DNA of 39,899 nucleotides, taken from positions 44,333 to 84,231 of the forward strand of contig DGUP01000078.1 in assembly GCA_002394685.1 (NCBI GenBank). Reading direction: 5' to 3'. Within the stretch, counting starts at the first letter, position 1. The number at the start of each line of letters is the position of its first letter. The position numbers and the translations under genes were made by a program. Positions 8,536-17,602 of the stretch are shown here, piece after piece. This stretch comes from Treponema sp. UBA4307. Lineage in GTDB: Bacteria; Spirochaetota; Spirochaetia; Treponematales; Treponemataceae. Below the pieces are notes generated by a model, which was not told the DNA's origin, searched no databases, and saw only the letters and a list, made by a program, of their open reading frames with translations.

Positions 8536-9711
8536 ATGAAAAAATCTGTTTTTTTTGTTTTAGCCATGGCATCACTAATTTCTATGTCTTGTACAACGAC
8601 GAATTCTGCTTCTAATGCAGCAGATACAGCTTCAGAAGAACTGGTAATTGCTCCAGATTCAACAAACGTAAAAATTCTGGGAAGAACTTTTACAAAAAAC
8701 AACACACTCTTCCTTGCACAGTCAGCAAGTGCAATTGAATTTGAAGTTGAAGCAAAATCTTTAACTGTAAACCTTACTGGTGACACAACTGCCCGCCCAT
8801 ACAGAGGAACTGCAATTCCTTCAAATCTTGCCCGCCTTACAATTTACGTAAACGGCGAACTTAAAGAAACTGTTACAATGGACGCTCAGAAAAAATCCGT
8901 AACAATTTTTAACGAAAAAAAGGTTCAGAAGGCCTCTGTAAGAATTGCCAAAATCACTGAATCTGCCCAGTCTTATGCAGGAATCAAGGAACTGGTTCTG
9001 GATAAAAATGGTAAAATCAGTCCTGCACCAGCAAAAGACCTTAAAATTGAGTTCATTGGAGATTCAATTACCTGTGGATACGGAGTTGAAGCTGACGGTG
9101 CAAATAATTCCTTTACAACACAGACAGAAAATGCAGAAAAAGCTTATGCTTATCTCACAGCAAAGGCTCTTAATGCAGATTACAGTCTTGTAAGCTATTC
9201 AGGTTATGGAATTTATTCAGGCTACACTGGAGACGGAAACCGCAATACTTTATCACTTATTCCACCTGTTTATCCAAAAGTATGCTTTAATTATTCAGAC
9301 GGTTCAAAGAACAATCTGGAATGGGATTTTGGAAACTTTAAGCCGCAGCTTGTAGTAATCAACCTTGGTACAAATGATGACAGCTACTGCAAGGACCAGG
9401 CAAAGAAGCAGCTCTATGTTGATTCTTACGTAGAATTCCTTAAAGATGTGCGCTCAAAGAATCCAGATGCATATATTGTATGTTCACTGGGAATTATGGG
9501 CGATAATCTTTACCCAAGCGTAGAAAAGGCTGTTGAAACCTATTCTGCTCAGACTGGAGACAAGCGTATTGAAGCTTTCCACTTTGTACCACACACAGCC
9601 GCTGACGGTTACGGTGCAGACTGGCATCCTTCAGCAAAAACTCAGGCAAACAGAGCTGAAGTTCTTACTGCACACCTTAAGACACTTCTTGATAACGGTA
9701 CAATCAAATAA
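8536..9711 (+). CDS. Secreted CE2-family acetyl (xylan) esterase lipoprotein
   Basis: Carbohydrate esterase family 2 architecture: an N-terminal beta-sandwich (about 45-155) joined to an SGNH hydrolase domain (about 168-391). Catalytic Ser177 sits in GDSIT, GTND is at 278-281, and the C-terminal block DWH gives Asp362 and His364, a full SGNH-type set. Residues 1-19 are a lipoprotein signal peptide ending in SMSC, with Cys19 as the lipidation site, so the enzyme should be anchored in a membrane and face outward or into the periplasm. It likely removes acetyl groups from xylan or other hemicellulose fragments. It has its own promoter, a strong ribosome site, and a close paralogue immediately downstream that lacks a signal peptide. 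Confidence 0.88.
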   Translation: MKKSVFFVLAMASLISMSCTTTNSASNAADTASEELVIAPDSTNVKILGRTFTKNNTLFLAQSASAIEFEVEAKSLTVNLTGDTTARPYRGTAIPSNLARLTIYVNGELKETVTMDAQKKSVTIFNEKKVQKASVRIAKITESAQSYAGIKELVLDKNGKISPAPAKDLKIEFIGDSITCGYGVEADGANNSFTTQTENAEKAYAYLTAKALNADYSLVSYSGYGIYSGYTGDGNRNTLSLIPPVYPKVCFNYSDGSKNNLEWDFGNFKPQLVVINLGTNDDSYCKDQAKKQLYVDSYVEFLKDVRSKNPDAYIVCSLGIMGDNLYPSVEKAVETYSAQTGDKRIEAFHFVPHTAADGYGADWHPSAKTQANRAEVLTAHLKTLLDNGTIK

Positions 9712-9720
9712 TTTGCAAAT

Positions 9721-9782
9721 ATTACTGTTCTCGATTCAGCTCTAACCTCTGATTTTGGCACGACTGAAACTTGAACAGTAAT
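9721..9782 (+). repeat. Long-range inverted repeat in the 3' region of the CE2 lipoprotein gene
   Basis: ATTACTGTTC (9721-9730) pairs perfectly with GAACAGTAAT (9773-9782). Inside it, TTCAG (9735-9739) pairs with CTGAA (9764-9768). The element starts 10 bp after the stop codon and lies just before a separate terminator hairpin, so the mRNA would carry two successive structures. Confidence 0.55.
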
Positions 9783-9789
9783 TCTATAT

Positions 9790-9823
9790 TCCCCGGTCTT
9801 TTGAGAGGCAGGGGATTTTTTTT
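9790..9823 (+). terminator. Rho-independent terminator after the CE2 lipoprotein gene
   Basis: TCCCC (9790-9794) pairs with GGGGA (9811-9815), with an inner TCT/AGA pairing, followed by a run of eight T. The stem is short but the T run is strong. Confidence 0.65.
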
Positions 9824-9858
9824 ACTTCAATTTTTCACATCTATTTTTTTACCACTGA

Positions 9859-9887
9859 TTGACAACCCTGAATTAAAAGAAAATAAT
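9859..9887 (+). promoter_or_regulatory. Promoter abutting the start codon of the second CE2 gene
   Basis: A perfect -35 TTGACA (9859-9864), 17-bp spacer and AATAAT (9882-9887). Only 8 nt separate the -10 box from the ATG at 9896, so transcription should begin at about 9894-9896. There is no Shine-Dalgarno sequence; the mRNA is predicted to be leaderless. Confidence 0.7.
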
Positions 9888-9895
9888 TCACTTAT

Positions 9896-10990
9896 ATGAC
9901 AGGAACAAAGAATTTTATTGCAGAGCAACCTAATGTTAAGATTTTAGGACGTCGTTTGTATGATGACAAAGTTTTATGGCTGACATCTTCAGCTGCAACA
10001 GTAGAATTTTTTGTAGAAGCCACAAGCCTTTCATTCAACTTAGTCGGAGATGATTCAGCACATAAAGACGAACATGGTAACCCACCGGGAAACTGTGTAC
10101 GCTATTCAATTTACATTGATGATGAACTGCTCCTTACCCAGTGCATGGATTCTGCAGAAAAAAAGGTCGTTGTTTTTGACAACAGTTCTAACGGCGGACA
10201 AGCTCGAAAAGCAAAAATCACTTTTATAAAACTCACAGAGGCCCACCAGTCCTACATTGGTATCTGGGATATTGAAACTGATTCAGAAGGGCATATTAAA
10301 GCAACTCCCGGAAAAAAAAGACGCATCGAATTTATTGGGGATTCCCTCACCTGCGGCTACGGAATTGACTGTAAAAGCACCAATGAGCCTTTCACTACAT
10401 TCACGGAAGATGCTACAAAAACCTACGCTTTCCTTACTGCAAAAGCTGTAGATGCAGATTACTCTTTCTGCAGTTACAGTTCATTCGGTTTGTATTCAGG
10501 CTACACGGACAATCCGGGAAACATCAACAGAACTTATACTCTGCCAAACTTTTACGATAAAGTTACATTCAGCTGGAATACCCGCAAATATGGAGATCTT
10601 CTCTGGGATTTCAACAAATATACTCCTCAGCTGATTGTAATCAATCTGGGAACTAATGACGCGTCCTACTGTATTGACGATCAGCGGAAGGGAAAATTCA
10701 TAAAAGCTTATGTAGATTTTCTTAAGTATTTGAGAAATCTTTACCCATATGCTTATTTTATTCTTGCCTGCGGATTGATGGAAATGGGACGCCCAATGAA
10801 TGAATCTGTTGCAAAAGCCTGCAGGGAATACAAAATGGCTACCGGAGACACTCGAATTGCCCAGATTCAGTTTAATGAGCAGATGCCGGAAGAAGGTCTG
10901 GGTTCTGGAGGCCATCCAAATCAGATTTCACAGAAAAGGGCCGCAAAAGAATTAACTGATTTTCTTAAACAGCTTGAAATTACAATCTAA
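9896..10990 (+). CDS. CE2-family acetyl esterase without signal peptide
   Basis: Paralogue of the upstream CE2 enzyme with the same two-domain plan: beta-sandwich at about 12-125 and SGNH domain from about 142. Ser150 lies in GDSLT and GTND is at 252-255; His340 lies in GGHPN. There is no signal peptide, so it probably deacetylates sugars or oligosaccharides after uptake. The position two residues before the catalytic His is Gly rather than Asp as in the neighbour, so it would work with a Ser-His dyad unless another carbonyl helps. The start is fixed by the promoter spacing and homology (NVKILGR aligns at the same depth in both proteins). Cytidine deaminase follows 11 bp later. Confidence 0.85.
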   Translation: MTGTKNFIAEQPNVKILGRRLYDDKVLWLTSSAATVEFFVEATSLSFNLVGDDSAHKDEHGNPPGNCVRYSIYIDDELLLTQCMDSAEKKVVVFDNSSNGGQARKAKITFIKLTEAHQSYIGIWDIETDSEGHIKATPGKKRRIEFIGDSLTCGYGIDCKSTNEPFTTFTEDATKTYAFLTAKAVDADYSFCSYSSFGLYSGYTDNPGNINRTYTLPNFYDKVTFSWNTRKYGDLLWDFNKYTPQLIVINLGTNDASYCIDDQRKGKFIKAYVDFLKYLRNLYPYAYFILACGLMEMGRPMNESVAKACREYKMATGDTRIAQIQFNEQMPEEGLGSGGHPNQISQKRAAKELTDFLKQLEITI

Positions 10991-11001
10991 CCGGGGGATT
11001 T

Positions 11002-11445
11002 ATGGAATCTTTAGATAAAGAAACAATTGAAACCTTAATAGAAAAAGCTTTCACCATGCTGAATTATTCTTACGTACCATATTCCCACTACACTGTAGGA
11101 GCAGCCCTTCTTTCAGCAGACGGAAAAATTTATACCGGCTGTAATATTGAAAACGTTGCATTTACCCCTACAAACTGTGCTGAGAGGACTGCTTTTTTTA
11201 AGGCTGTTAGTGAAGGTGTTAAGGATTTTAAGGCCATTGCAGTTTGCGGCGGACCACAGAAAATAGTAAAAGATTTCTGCTCTCCATGTGGAGTTTGCCG
11301 TCAGGTAATGAGAGAATTCTGCAAGGATGATTTTATTCTGATTATGGCAAAGTCAAAAACAGAATACAAACTTATGACTCTTGCAGAAATTCTACCTCAA
11401 AGTTTTAAGCCCGACGGAGAAGTAGGCGCTGAACAAAAGAATTGA
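11002..11445 (+). CDS. cdd: Cytidine deaminase
   Basis: Hydrolyses cytidine and deoxycytidine to uridine forms in pyrimidine salvage. The zinc site is complete: Cys59-Ala-Glu61 in TNCAERTA, and Cys96 and Cys99 in PCGVCRQ. The substrate-binding CNIENVAF precedes it. The family length is about 130-135 aa; this protein has a ~12-residue extra tail. The ribosome site is GGGGGA 5 nt before the ATG. It follows the second CE2 gene closely and is probably cotranscribed from the 9859 promoter. Confidence 0.95.
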   Translation: MESLDKETIETLIEKAFTMLNYSYVPYSHYTVGAALLSADGKIYTGCNIENVAFTPTNCAERTAFFKAVSEGVKDFKAIAVCGGPQKIVKDFCSPCGVCRQVMREFCKDDFILIMAKSKTEYKLMTLAEILPQSFKPDGEVGAEQKN

Positions 11446-11460
11446 TTTTTCTGCCGGATA

Positions 11461-12606
11461 TTAATGGGCTACCCAGTTCCAGATATCCGGGTCTTCCTGT
11501 CCAAGACACCAGAAGGCAATTCTTTCTACAGTTTTTTCTTTGTACATACGCATTTTGGAAACCAGAGAGTAGGTGTCATCAAAGTAAGCTGTAACTTTTA
11601 CGCTTGTCTCGTATGAAAAATACGGAACACCTTTTTCTCTCTTTACTTCAGCAGCCACATCATGCTCATTAATATTTCTCATAATTCCAGAGAAGAACCA
11701 TGCTCTTGCCAGATTTTTGTTAATCCATGTACGTCCATAAAATGGAAGTCCCATAATAACTTTTTTCTGAGGCATTTGAGAAACGGCATAGGTTACCACA
11801 TTATGACACCAGTCTGTACTTGCAACAGGGCCCGGCTTACCTCCGCTCCAGTGCTCGTCATATGCCATAATAATCACTCTGTCACAGTTAGCTGCAATCT
11901 TTTTATAGTTGAAAATATCATCTTTCAAAGTTTTAGTTCTTGCAGGTACAGCAACTGAAAACCATCTTTCCTGACCAATTGCTTCCCTTATATCCGCAAG
12001 AAATGTAATAAAATTATCTGCATCTCTTTGAGGAATAATTTCAAAATCCACCTGAATTCCGTCATATCCCTTATGATCACAGGCATCTACAAGAACCTTT
12101 ATAATTTTTTCCCTGATTCCAAAACTAGGGTCAAGGACAAAATGTGTTAAAGAACGGCTCTGGCTGGTTACAACAAGATGCTTTCTTCCCTTAAAGCCCT
12201 TTACCTTTGAAACATCAGGAATATAATTCAATTCGCCATAACTATTTATGTCTGCACTGAAAATACACAAATCTGTAATGGTCATTCCTTCTTTGTAATC
12301 AGAAAAGTTTCCATCAAGCAGATATGCCCATATTTCCTTAAACTGAACCGGATCCCCTTCAGGTGTCTTATGATCATAAACCACGCGATAAGGATCCTTG
12401 GGGTCCACAGCAGCATTTGCCGAAGCAACATCCAGAAAGGCCTGTTCTCCCACAAGAGCAGTTGAAAGTGGAATTGAATAAATACTTTTTCCTTTCAGAA
12501 CAGAATTAAGAATCTGCTCTCCATTATTTCCGTAAGCAAATGCACAAGCAGCTGACAAAATTAAACCGGAAAACGCACAAATAATTTTTTTAGATACTCT
12601 TTTCAT
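11461..12606 (-). CDS. Exported GH18-family glycoside hydrolase (YaaH/YdhD-like)
   Basis: GH18 barrel related to spore-cortex and peptidoglycan N-acetylglucosaminidases. The catalytic DGIQVDFE motif is at 182-189, with Glu189 as acid, and MAYDEHWSGGKPGP from 247 is the typical strand-6 segment of the YaaH-like group. A signal peptide (residues 1-24, ending ACAFA) directs export; there is no lipobox cysteine at the cleavage site and no LysM domain. Likely substrate is peptidoglycan or chitin-like glycans; the sequence alone does not decide. It starts 24 bp after ftsK, with GGATAT as a weak ribosome site, so it probably belongs to the ftsK transcript, which would link it to cell division. Confidence 0.85.
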   Translation of the reverse strand: MKRVSKKIICAFSGLILSAACAFAYGNNGEQILNSVLKGKSIYSIPLSTALVGEQAFLDVASANAAVDPKDPYRVVYDHKTPEGDPVQFKEIWAYLLDGNFSDYKEGMTITDLCIFSADINSYGELNYIPDVSKVKGFKGRKHLVVTSQSRSLTHFVLDPSFGIREKIIKVLVDACDHKGYDGIQVDFEIIPQRDADNFITFLADIREAIGQERWFSVAVPARTKTLKDDIFNYKKIAANCDRVIIMAYDEHWSGGKPGPVASTDWCHNVVTYAVSQMPQKKVIMGLPFYGRTWINKNLARAWFFSGIMRNINEHDVAAEVKREKGVPYFSYETSVKVTAYFDDTYSLVSKMRMYKEKTVERIAFWCLGQEDPDIWNWVAH

Positions 12607-12630
12607 TAATATATCCTTTAAATTTTATAA

Positions 12631-15552
12631 TTATGGCATGTGTATGATTTCACGAGGTTTACTTCCGTTAGCGGGACCTACTATTCCCCTTTCCTCCATT
12701 TCTTCAACAAGGCGTGCTGCACGGTTATATCCTATTTTAAGACGACGCTGAATGTAGCTTGCACTGGCTTTTCCTGCCTGCATTACTATTTCCAGAGCTT
12801 TCTCGTAAAGAGGATCTTCACCATTTTCATTAAAGAGGCTTATCTGACCGTCGTCATCTTCATCATCATCAATAAAGATTTCGTCGTCGATATATTCTGG
12901 TTCACCCCAGTTATCTTTCACTGCATTAACAACATTTTCTACTTCCTGATCGCTTACAAATGAACCCTGAATACGAACAGGGAAAGGATCTGTAGCGCTG
13001 GCATAAAGCATGTCACCCTTGCCAAGAAGCTTATCTGCACCCATCTGATCAATAATGATTCTGGAATCCATTTTACTTGAAACCATGAATGCAATTCGGC
13101 TTGGAATGTTTGCTTTAATAAGACCTGTAATTACATCAACAGAAGGACGCTGGGTTGCCAGAACAAGATGAATACCAATAGCGCGTGCCTTTGCTGCCAG
13201 ACGGGCAACTGCTCCTTCAAGCTGCTTGCCGATTGTAGCCATCAAATCAGCAAATTCATCAATAACAACAATAATGTAAGGCAGTTTTTCAGTTGCAATA
13301 TGCTGTTCCCGAATTTTCTGATTGTAACTTGCAATATCACGGCAGCCTAACTGTTTAAGAACTGCGTATCTTCTTTCCATTTCGCAGATACAGTACTGAA
13401 GGGACTGCATTGCCATTTTCGGTTCTGTAATAACAGGGGTAAGAAGATGACCAATTCCATTGTAAAGGCTTAATTCTACAATCTTCGGGTCAATGAGAAT
13501 CATTTTAACTTCATTTGGAGAACGCTTGTAAAGGATACTCAAAATCATTGAGTTTACACAAACTGATTTTCCTGCACCAGTTGAACCTGCAATCAAAAGA
13601 TGAGGTGTCTTAACCAGATCGATTACCTGTGTATCACCTTCAATATCTTTTCCAAGCACAACAGGAACTGCATACTTTCTCCATTCAGGTCTGTCCTGCT
13701 CAATACATTCGCGGAAAGAAACAATAGCTCTGTCCTTATTTGGGACTTCTATACCAACTGCACGTTTTCCAGGAATTGGTGCAACAATACGAACAGATTT
13801 TGCCGCCAGCCTGAGTGCAATATTGTCCTGCAGAGCCTGAATCTTGCTCAGCTTAACGCCAGGTGCAGGAAGAATTTCGAACATTGTAACAACCGGTCCT
13901 TTACGGATTGCAGTAACTTCTGCTTCAATATTAAATTCCTGAAGGGTGCCCTTAAGGTTTGCAGCAGCCTGATTTGTTTCTTCGTCAATTTCCCAGTAAG
14001 GGGTCTGTTCATATTCATTAAGAAGATCTGTTGAAATTTTATAAGGGCCGTGAGCTTTTACTACCTTCACCTGAATTGGTTTAGTAACGCCGTTTCTGTC
14101 AGTTGTTACGGCAGTTGGTCCCTTTACCACATAAGGTTCATCCTTATTTTCATTATTTTCATCTTCGTCAATTTCTACCTGTGGTTCAGAGTCGTCTTCT
14201 TCCAGCGGCTCATTGTCAGATTCCACATCTGCGTCTGGAGAAAAATCATATTCCTCTTCGGCATCAGTGTTCATCTTGTCAAAAACCATGCTGATATCAG
14301 GCATTTCAGATTCCTGGGCAAAATCACTTTCAGCAAAATCATCTTCTTCAGAAATATTATCTTCAAGCGTTTTTTCACGATTTGCCATTTCAAAGTCTGA
14401 AATTACATCATCAAGAGCATCGTCAATAACTTTTTTATCAGAATCCGGCATTTCAATAACTTCGTCATCATCGTCTGTGTAAGTTTCAAAATTGCCGTAC
14501 ATGGCTGTATCATCTTCTTCCTCACTGTCTTCTGGAACAAGATATTTTTCTTCACCAGGAATTGTCTTATTCAAAACAGCTGCAACTGCATCTTCTTCTG
14601 CAGCACGTCTTTCTTTTTCTTCAGGATTTCTTTTTTTGTCGATTATGTTGCCTTCATCATCAAGAGACCATATACCCTTTCTGATTTTTTTAGCTTTTGC
14701 TGATGGAGAAATCGGTTCAAAATCAGTAGCGGCCTGGTTTTCAGTAACTTCTTCTTCCTGATTATTTTCGATTTCTTCATTTTCCTGAGGATTTTCATTA
14801 TTAACCGGTAATTTGGATTTTATTTTGTCCCAGAAATTATTTTTGTTCTGAGCTTCCAGTTTTGCCTGTTCTTCCCTTTCTTCAGCCTCAATCTTCATTG
14901 CAAACTTTTCAGTCATGCTCAGGCCGTCATCACGATCAGCGGCAAAAATTTTCTCCTGAGAACCATCATCCTGCAAATTGTTTCCGTGGCTTTCAAAATA
15001 TCCTTCAGCTTCGGAAAAGGCATTTTTCTTATCCTTTCTGGATTTATCCTTTCCCTGCATAATCGGCTTTTTACCAGCCTTGAGACGCCTTTCATCAACA
15101 ATACGCTTTGTAACCTGCCCCAAAGCAGATGCCAGAAGATATTCTGAAACAATCAGCAGAACACCAATAATTGAATAAATTGAAATTTTAATTGCGGCCA
15201 CAGGATTTACATCCCTTGCAATTACATTACGACAAAGCTTTTCTGTACCAAAAAGAGTAAAAAACGGAATGATGCTTACAGCAAGTATAAAAGCCCGCTG
15301 CCAGGACCAGTCTGCATCAAAACAGAAATATCCTGCAAGTAAGAGAAATACTGGTATAAATAAGCTGGAAAATCCATAGACTGAGAATACGATTGTTCCA
15401 ACATTTTTGATAAAGGAAGTTTTATCATCCTGCTGAATACCAAAATCCAATAATCCTTGAATAATCCCAATTGTGAACAAGGCTGCCAGGGCAAAAAGAA
15501 TCAGGCCCACACAAAATGCAGCAAATTTTTGTTTTTTCGACATTTTCCACAT
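12631..15552 (-). CDS. ftsK: DNA translocase FtsK/SpoIIIE
   Basis: Septum-located ATP-driven DNA pump that clears chromosome ends and helps dimer resolution. The N-terminal ~170 residues carry four membrane segments. Residues ~175-500 are a very acidic linker (Glu/Asp/Asn-rich), unlike the Pro/Gln-rich linker of E. coli. Then comes the motor: Walker A GSTGAGKS at about 658-665, Walker B IIVVIDEFADLM at about 760-771, and ATQRPSVDVITG. The last ~65 residues are the winged-helix gamma domain (SASYIQRRLKIGYNRAARLVEEMEERGIVG) that reads KOPS-like sequences. ATG at 15552 and ATG at 15543 are both possible starts. It is followed by the GH18 gene. Confidence 0.95.
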   Translation of the reverse strand: MWKMSKKQKFAAFCVGLILFALAALFTIGIIQGLLDFGIQQDDKTSFIKNVGTIVFSVYGFSSLFIPVFLLLAGYFCFDADWSWQRAFILAVSIIPFFTLFGTEKLCRNVIARDVNPVAAIKISIYSIIGVLLIVSEYLLASALGQVTKRIVDERRLKAGKKPIMQGKDKSRKDKKNAFSEAEGYFESHGNNLQDDGSQEKIFAADRDDGLSMTEKFAMKIEAEEREEQAKLEAQNKNNFWDKIKSKLPVNNENPQENEEIENNQEEEVTENQAATDFEPISPSAKAKKIRKGIWSLDDEGNIIDKKRNPEEKERRAAEEDAVAAVLNKTIPGEEKYLVPEDSEEEDDTAMYGNFETYTDDDDEVIEMPDSDKKVIDDALDDVISDFEMANREKTLEDNISEEDDFAESDFAQESEMPDISMVFDKMNTDAEEEYDFSPDADVESDNEPLEEDDSEPQVEIDEDENNENKDEPYVVKGPTAVTTDRNGVTKPIQVKVVKAHGPYKISTDLLNEYEQTPYWEIDEETNQAAANLKGTLQEFNIEAEVTAIRKGPVVTMFEILPAPGVKLSKIQALQDNIALRLAAKSVRIVAPIPGKRAVGIEVPNKDRAIVSFRECIEQDRPEWRKYAVPVVLGKDIEGDTQVIDLVKTPHLLIAGSTGAGKSVCVNSMILSILYKRSPNEVKMILIDPKIVELSLYNGIGHLLTPVITEPKMAMQSLQYCICEMERRYAVLKQLGCRDIASYNQKIREQHIATEKLPYIIVVIDEFADLMATIGKQLEGAVARLAAKARAIGIHLVLATQRPSVDVITGLIKANIPSRIAFMVSSKMDSRIIIDQMGADKLLGKGDMLYASATDPFPVRIQGSFVSDQEVENVVNAVKDNWGEPEYIDDEIFIDDDEDDDGQISLFNENGEDPLYEKALEIVMQAGKASASYIQRRLKIGYNRAARLVEEMEERGIVGPANGSKPREIIHMP

Positions 15553-15683
15553 CCCACAATTAAATATTACACGAATTTTTACTTTTTTAGTATCGGTTTT
15601 TTTAATTTTTTAGGTTAGTACTATCTGAAGGATATGAATTATAACATACAAAGATTATTTCTACATATGATTATTTTTATTTC

Positions 15684-17192
15684 TTACCAGCCAAAATACT
15701 TATAATATTCAAAATCAATATCCAAAAGAGGATTTACATCATTTTCTTTCTGTTTATATATCAAAGCTTTATCTACATTATCTGTTTTCTCAGCACATAA
15801 AGCCATTTTTTTGTATGCAATACCGATTATTGGAGAAGCATAAAACAAATCATTTTCAAAAAGCTTTTCCCATTCATCCATCGCCTTCTGATAATCAATT
15901 TTTTTTCCTGATGATGAAGCTTTTTCTGTTCTGAAATAAGCAATCCAATATTGTGGCCATATATCGCGAGAATTTATTTTTTGAGCCTGAGACATCTTTC
16001 TAATATAGAAACCTAAGTCTCTATCAATATAATTAAATGCTATTGAATGATCACAAATATATGAACTTATCCATTCTGTCATTAATGAATTATAAAGTTC
16101 CAGATCATCAAGAACATACGGCAAACTATTTAAATCTTCATTTTTTATTTTATTCAGAGCAATACTTAATTTCTCATCAGCACACCTGTAATCATAATCA
16201 AATTTGCTACCTAAATGATATTTTAAATAATAAATCGCAAATAATTGACCAGACTTTTTTGACCAAACATCAATTTTTTTTTCTTCTGAAATCTTGAAGT
16301 CTGGAAAAATCTCAAGCATGTATTTTAAATTTTCTTTTGTAGGAACATAGTATACAGGTACCGCATGTATCCATTTCTTATAGAGACAATGGTGATCATA
16401 TTCACGTTCAGCATTTTCAGTTTTAACTAATAACTCTGTATTTTCTTCTGAAAGGGATTTACATTCCATATTGTTTTCACTGGCATTACTATAAAGAACC
16501 TTTTTTCTTTTATCTGTACTGTAAGGATAGAAATAATATGTACAAAAATCACTTCCATAATGATTATCAAGATAAAAGCCTAACCTGGTCCAGTTAGGAT
16601 TCTTCGATGACAGATTCCATACTTCAGTTTTTTTTAATCCATGTGCATTGCCGTAAAGAATAATAGCTTTAGAGTCCGTATTATCCATTATCTCTATGAT
16701 TTTCTTCTGAATAAATTTATCGCGAATATTTTTTTCAAGAGTATCATCAGCCCATTCTTCACTTTTTATCTCTAATCCTTCTTCCGGAAGAATAACTTTT
16801 ATAGGATCATGTTTATAAAGTTTATTTATTCTTTGGATTTCATCTCCAAAAAGGACTTCCTCATACCTATATCCAAACCCTGCCCATGCAGGAAATAAAT
16901 AAAAACTGTAATCCTCCTGTTTGTCTATGTAATGATTACTATTACCTTCTAAAAATATATAACGTACGCCGGCCTTATAAAAATCAAACAGATTTTCTTT
17001 CAAAAACAATGATTGGAAAGCACCATTATGATTATTCCCAATAAAAATAATCTTTTTATTTTTAATATCCTCTACAATCTGCTCTGCAGCATCTTTTTCC
17101 ATCCGCAAATCAAAAGTCGGTTTACAGGACATCACAACACTGAGGAAACTTATTATTAAAACAATAATCAGCTTTTGTTTTTTTAAAATCAT
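15684..17192 (-). CDS. Lipoprotein with ChaN/Tiki-like domain
   Basis: Starting at ATG 17192 the protein has a lipoprotein signal peptide (MILKKQKLIIVLIISFLSVV, then MSC lipobox). The first ~230 residues show IIFIGNNHN, then YIFLEGN, then IILYGNAHG, a spacing that resembles the G-x-x-H and E motifs of the ChaN/EreA/Tiki superfamily, so a metal- or haem-binding or hydrolytic role is possible but unproven. The C-terminal half is helical, with a TPR-like end (DYQKAMDEWEKLF, then VDKALIYKQKEN). A longer form from 17249 has a better ribosome site (TAGGAG) but adds 19 polar residues that come from the IS256-remnant side. The gene is clearly more AT-rich (about 27% GC in one sampled 60-bp line) than its neighbours, suggesting transfer. 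Confidence 0.6.
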   Translation of the reverse strand: MILKKQKLIIVLIISFLSVVMSCKPTFDLRMEKDAAEQIVEDIKNKKIIFIGNNHNGAFQSLFLKENLFDFYKAGVRYIFLEGNSNHYIDKQEDYSFYLFPAWAGFGYRYEEVLFGDEIQRINKLYKHDPIKVILPEEGLEIKSEEWADDTLEKNIRDKFIQKKIIEIMDNTDSKAIILYGNAHGLKKTEVWNLSSKNPNWTRLGFYLDNHYGSDFCTYYFYPYSTDKRKKVLYSNASENNMECKSLSEENTELLVKTENAEREYDHHCLYKKWIHAVPVYYVPTKENLKYMLEIFPDFKISEEKKIDVWSKKSGQLFAIYYLKYHLGSKFDYDYRCADEKLSIALNKIKNEDLNSLPYVLDDLELYNSLMTEWISSYICDHSIAFNYIDRDLGFYIRKMSQAQKINSRDIWPQYWIAYFRTEKASSSGKKIDYQKAMDEWEKLFENDLFYASPIIGIAYKKMALCAEKTDNVDKALIYKQKENDVNPLLDIDFEYYKYFGW

Positions 17193-17278
17193 ATAAGATT
17201 GTGTCAAATTTAGTTCGCAATTAGGCATTTGAAAAAAGTTATTTGCCATCATGCTCCTAAGCTTAACACAGCCCCCTT

Positions 17279-17602
17279 TTACTGTTTAAGCGTTTCCGCC
17301 TTTATATAACTAGTACCAGTTAAATGGTCTTCTGCATATTCAAGCAGATAACTTGTGACAATTCTAATATATGAACTTTCACTTGGAAAGATTCCTACAA
17401 CTTTTGTTCACCGTCTGATTTCTTCATTCAACCGTTCAAGCGTATTTGTACAGAAAATCTTTCTTGTAGAAACTCCATTCATGTAACATTCGTGAACTAC
17501 ATGAATAAGAGCCTGTTCACAACGCTGCCGTTCCTTCATGAAAAATGGAACGTACCCGCCATTACGTACCTTCATAATGGATATTTCCATCTCTTCTTGC
17601 AC
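17279..17602 (-). pseudogene. IS256-family transposase remnant with internal deletion and nonsense codon
   Basis: Reading down from 17602, the frame encodes NGGYVPFF, then QALIHVVHECYMNGVSTRK, the N-terminal DNA-binding part of IS256-type transposases. It then jumps straight to TNTLERLNEEIRR, which belongs to the C-terminal end of the family; the ~230 residues between, including the DDE catalytic core, are gone. A TGA at 17410-17408 stands where the family has Arg (RRRTKVVG), consistent with a CGA-to-TGA change. After it the frame continues TKVVGIFPSESSYIRIVTSYL to a stop at 17279. The gene cannot make an active transposase. Confidence 0.85.

Noticed and set aside
13600..15178. Several plus-strand open frames opposite ftsK, including a Ser-rich one at 14213-14482
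   Set aside because: They are shadows of the acidic linker and motor codons of ftsK; Ser-rich frames are expected opposite Glu/Asp-rich coding sequence.
17150..17210. TTGACA-like box (minus strand) as promoter of the Tiki-like lipoprotein
   Set aside because: Its -10 would fall inside the coding region, so it cannot serve the start at 17192.
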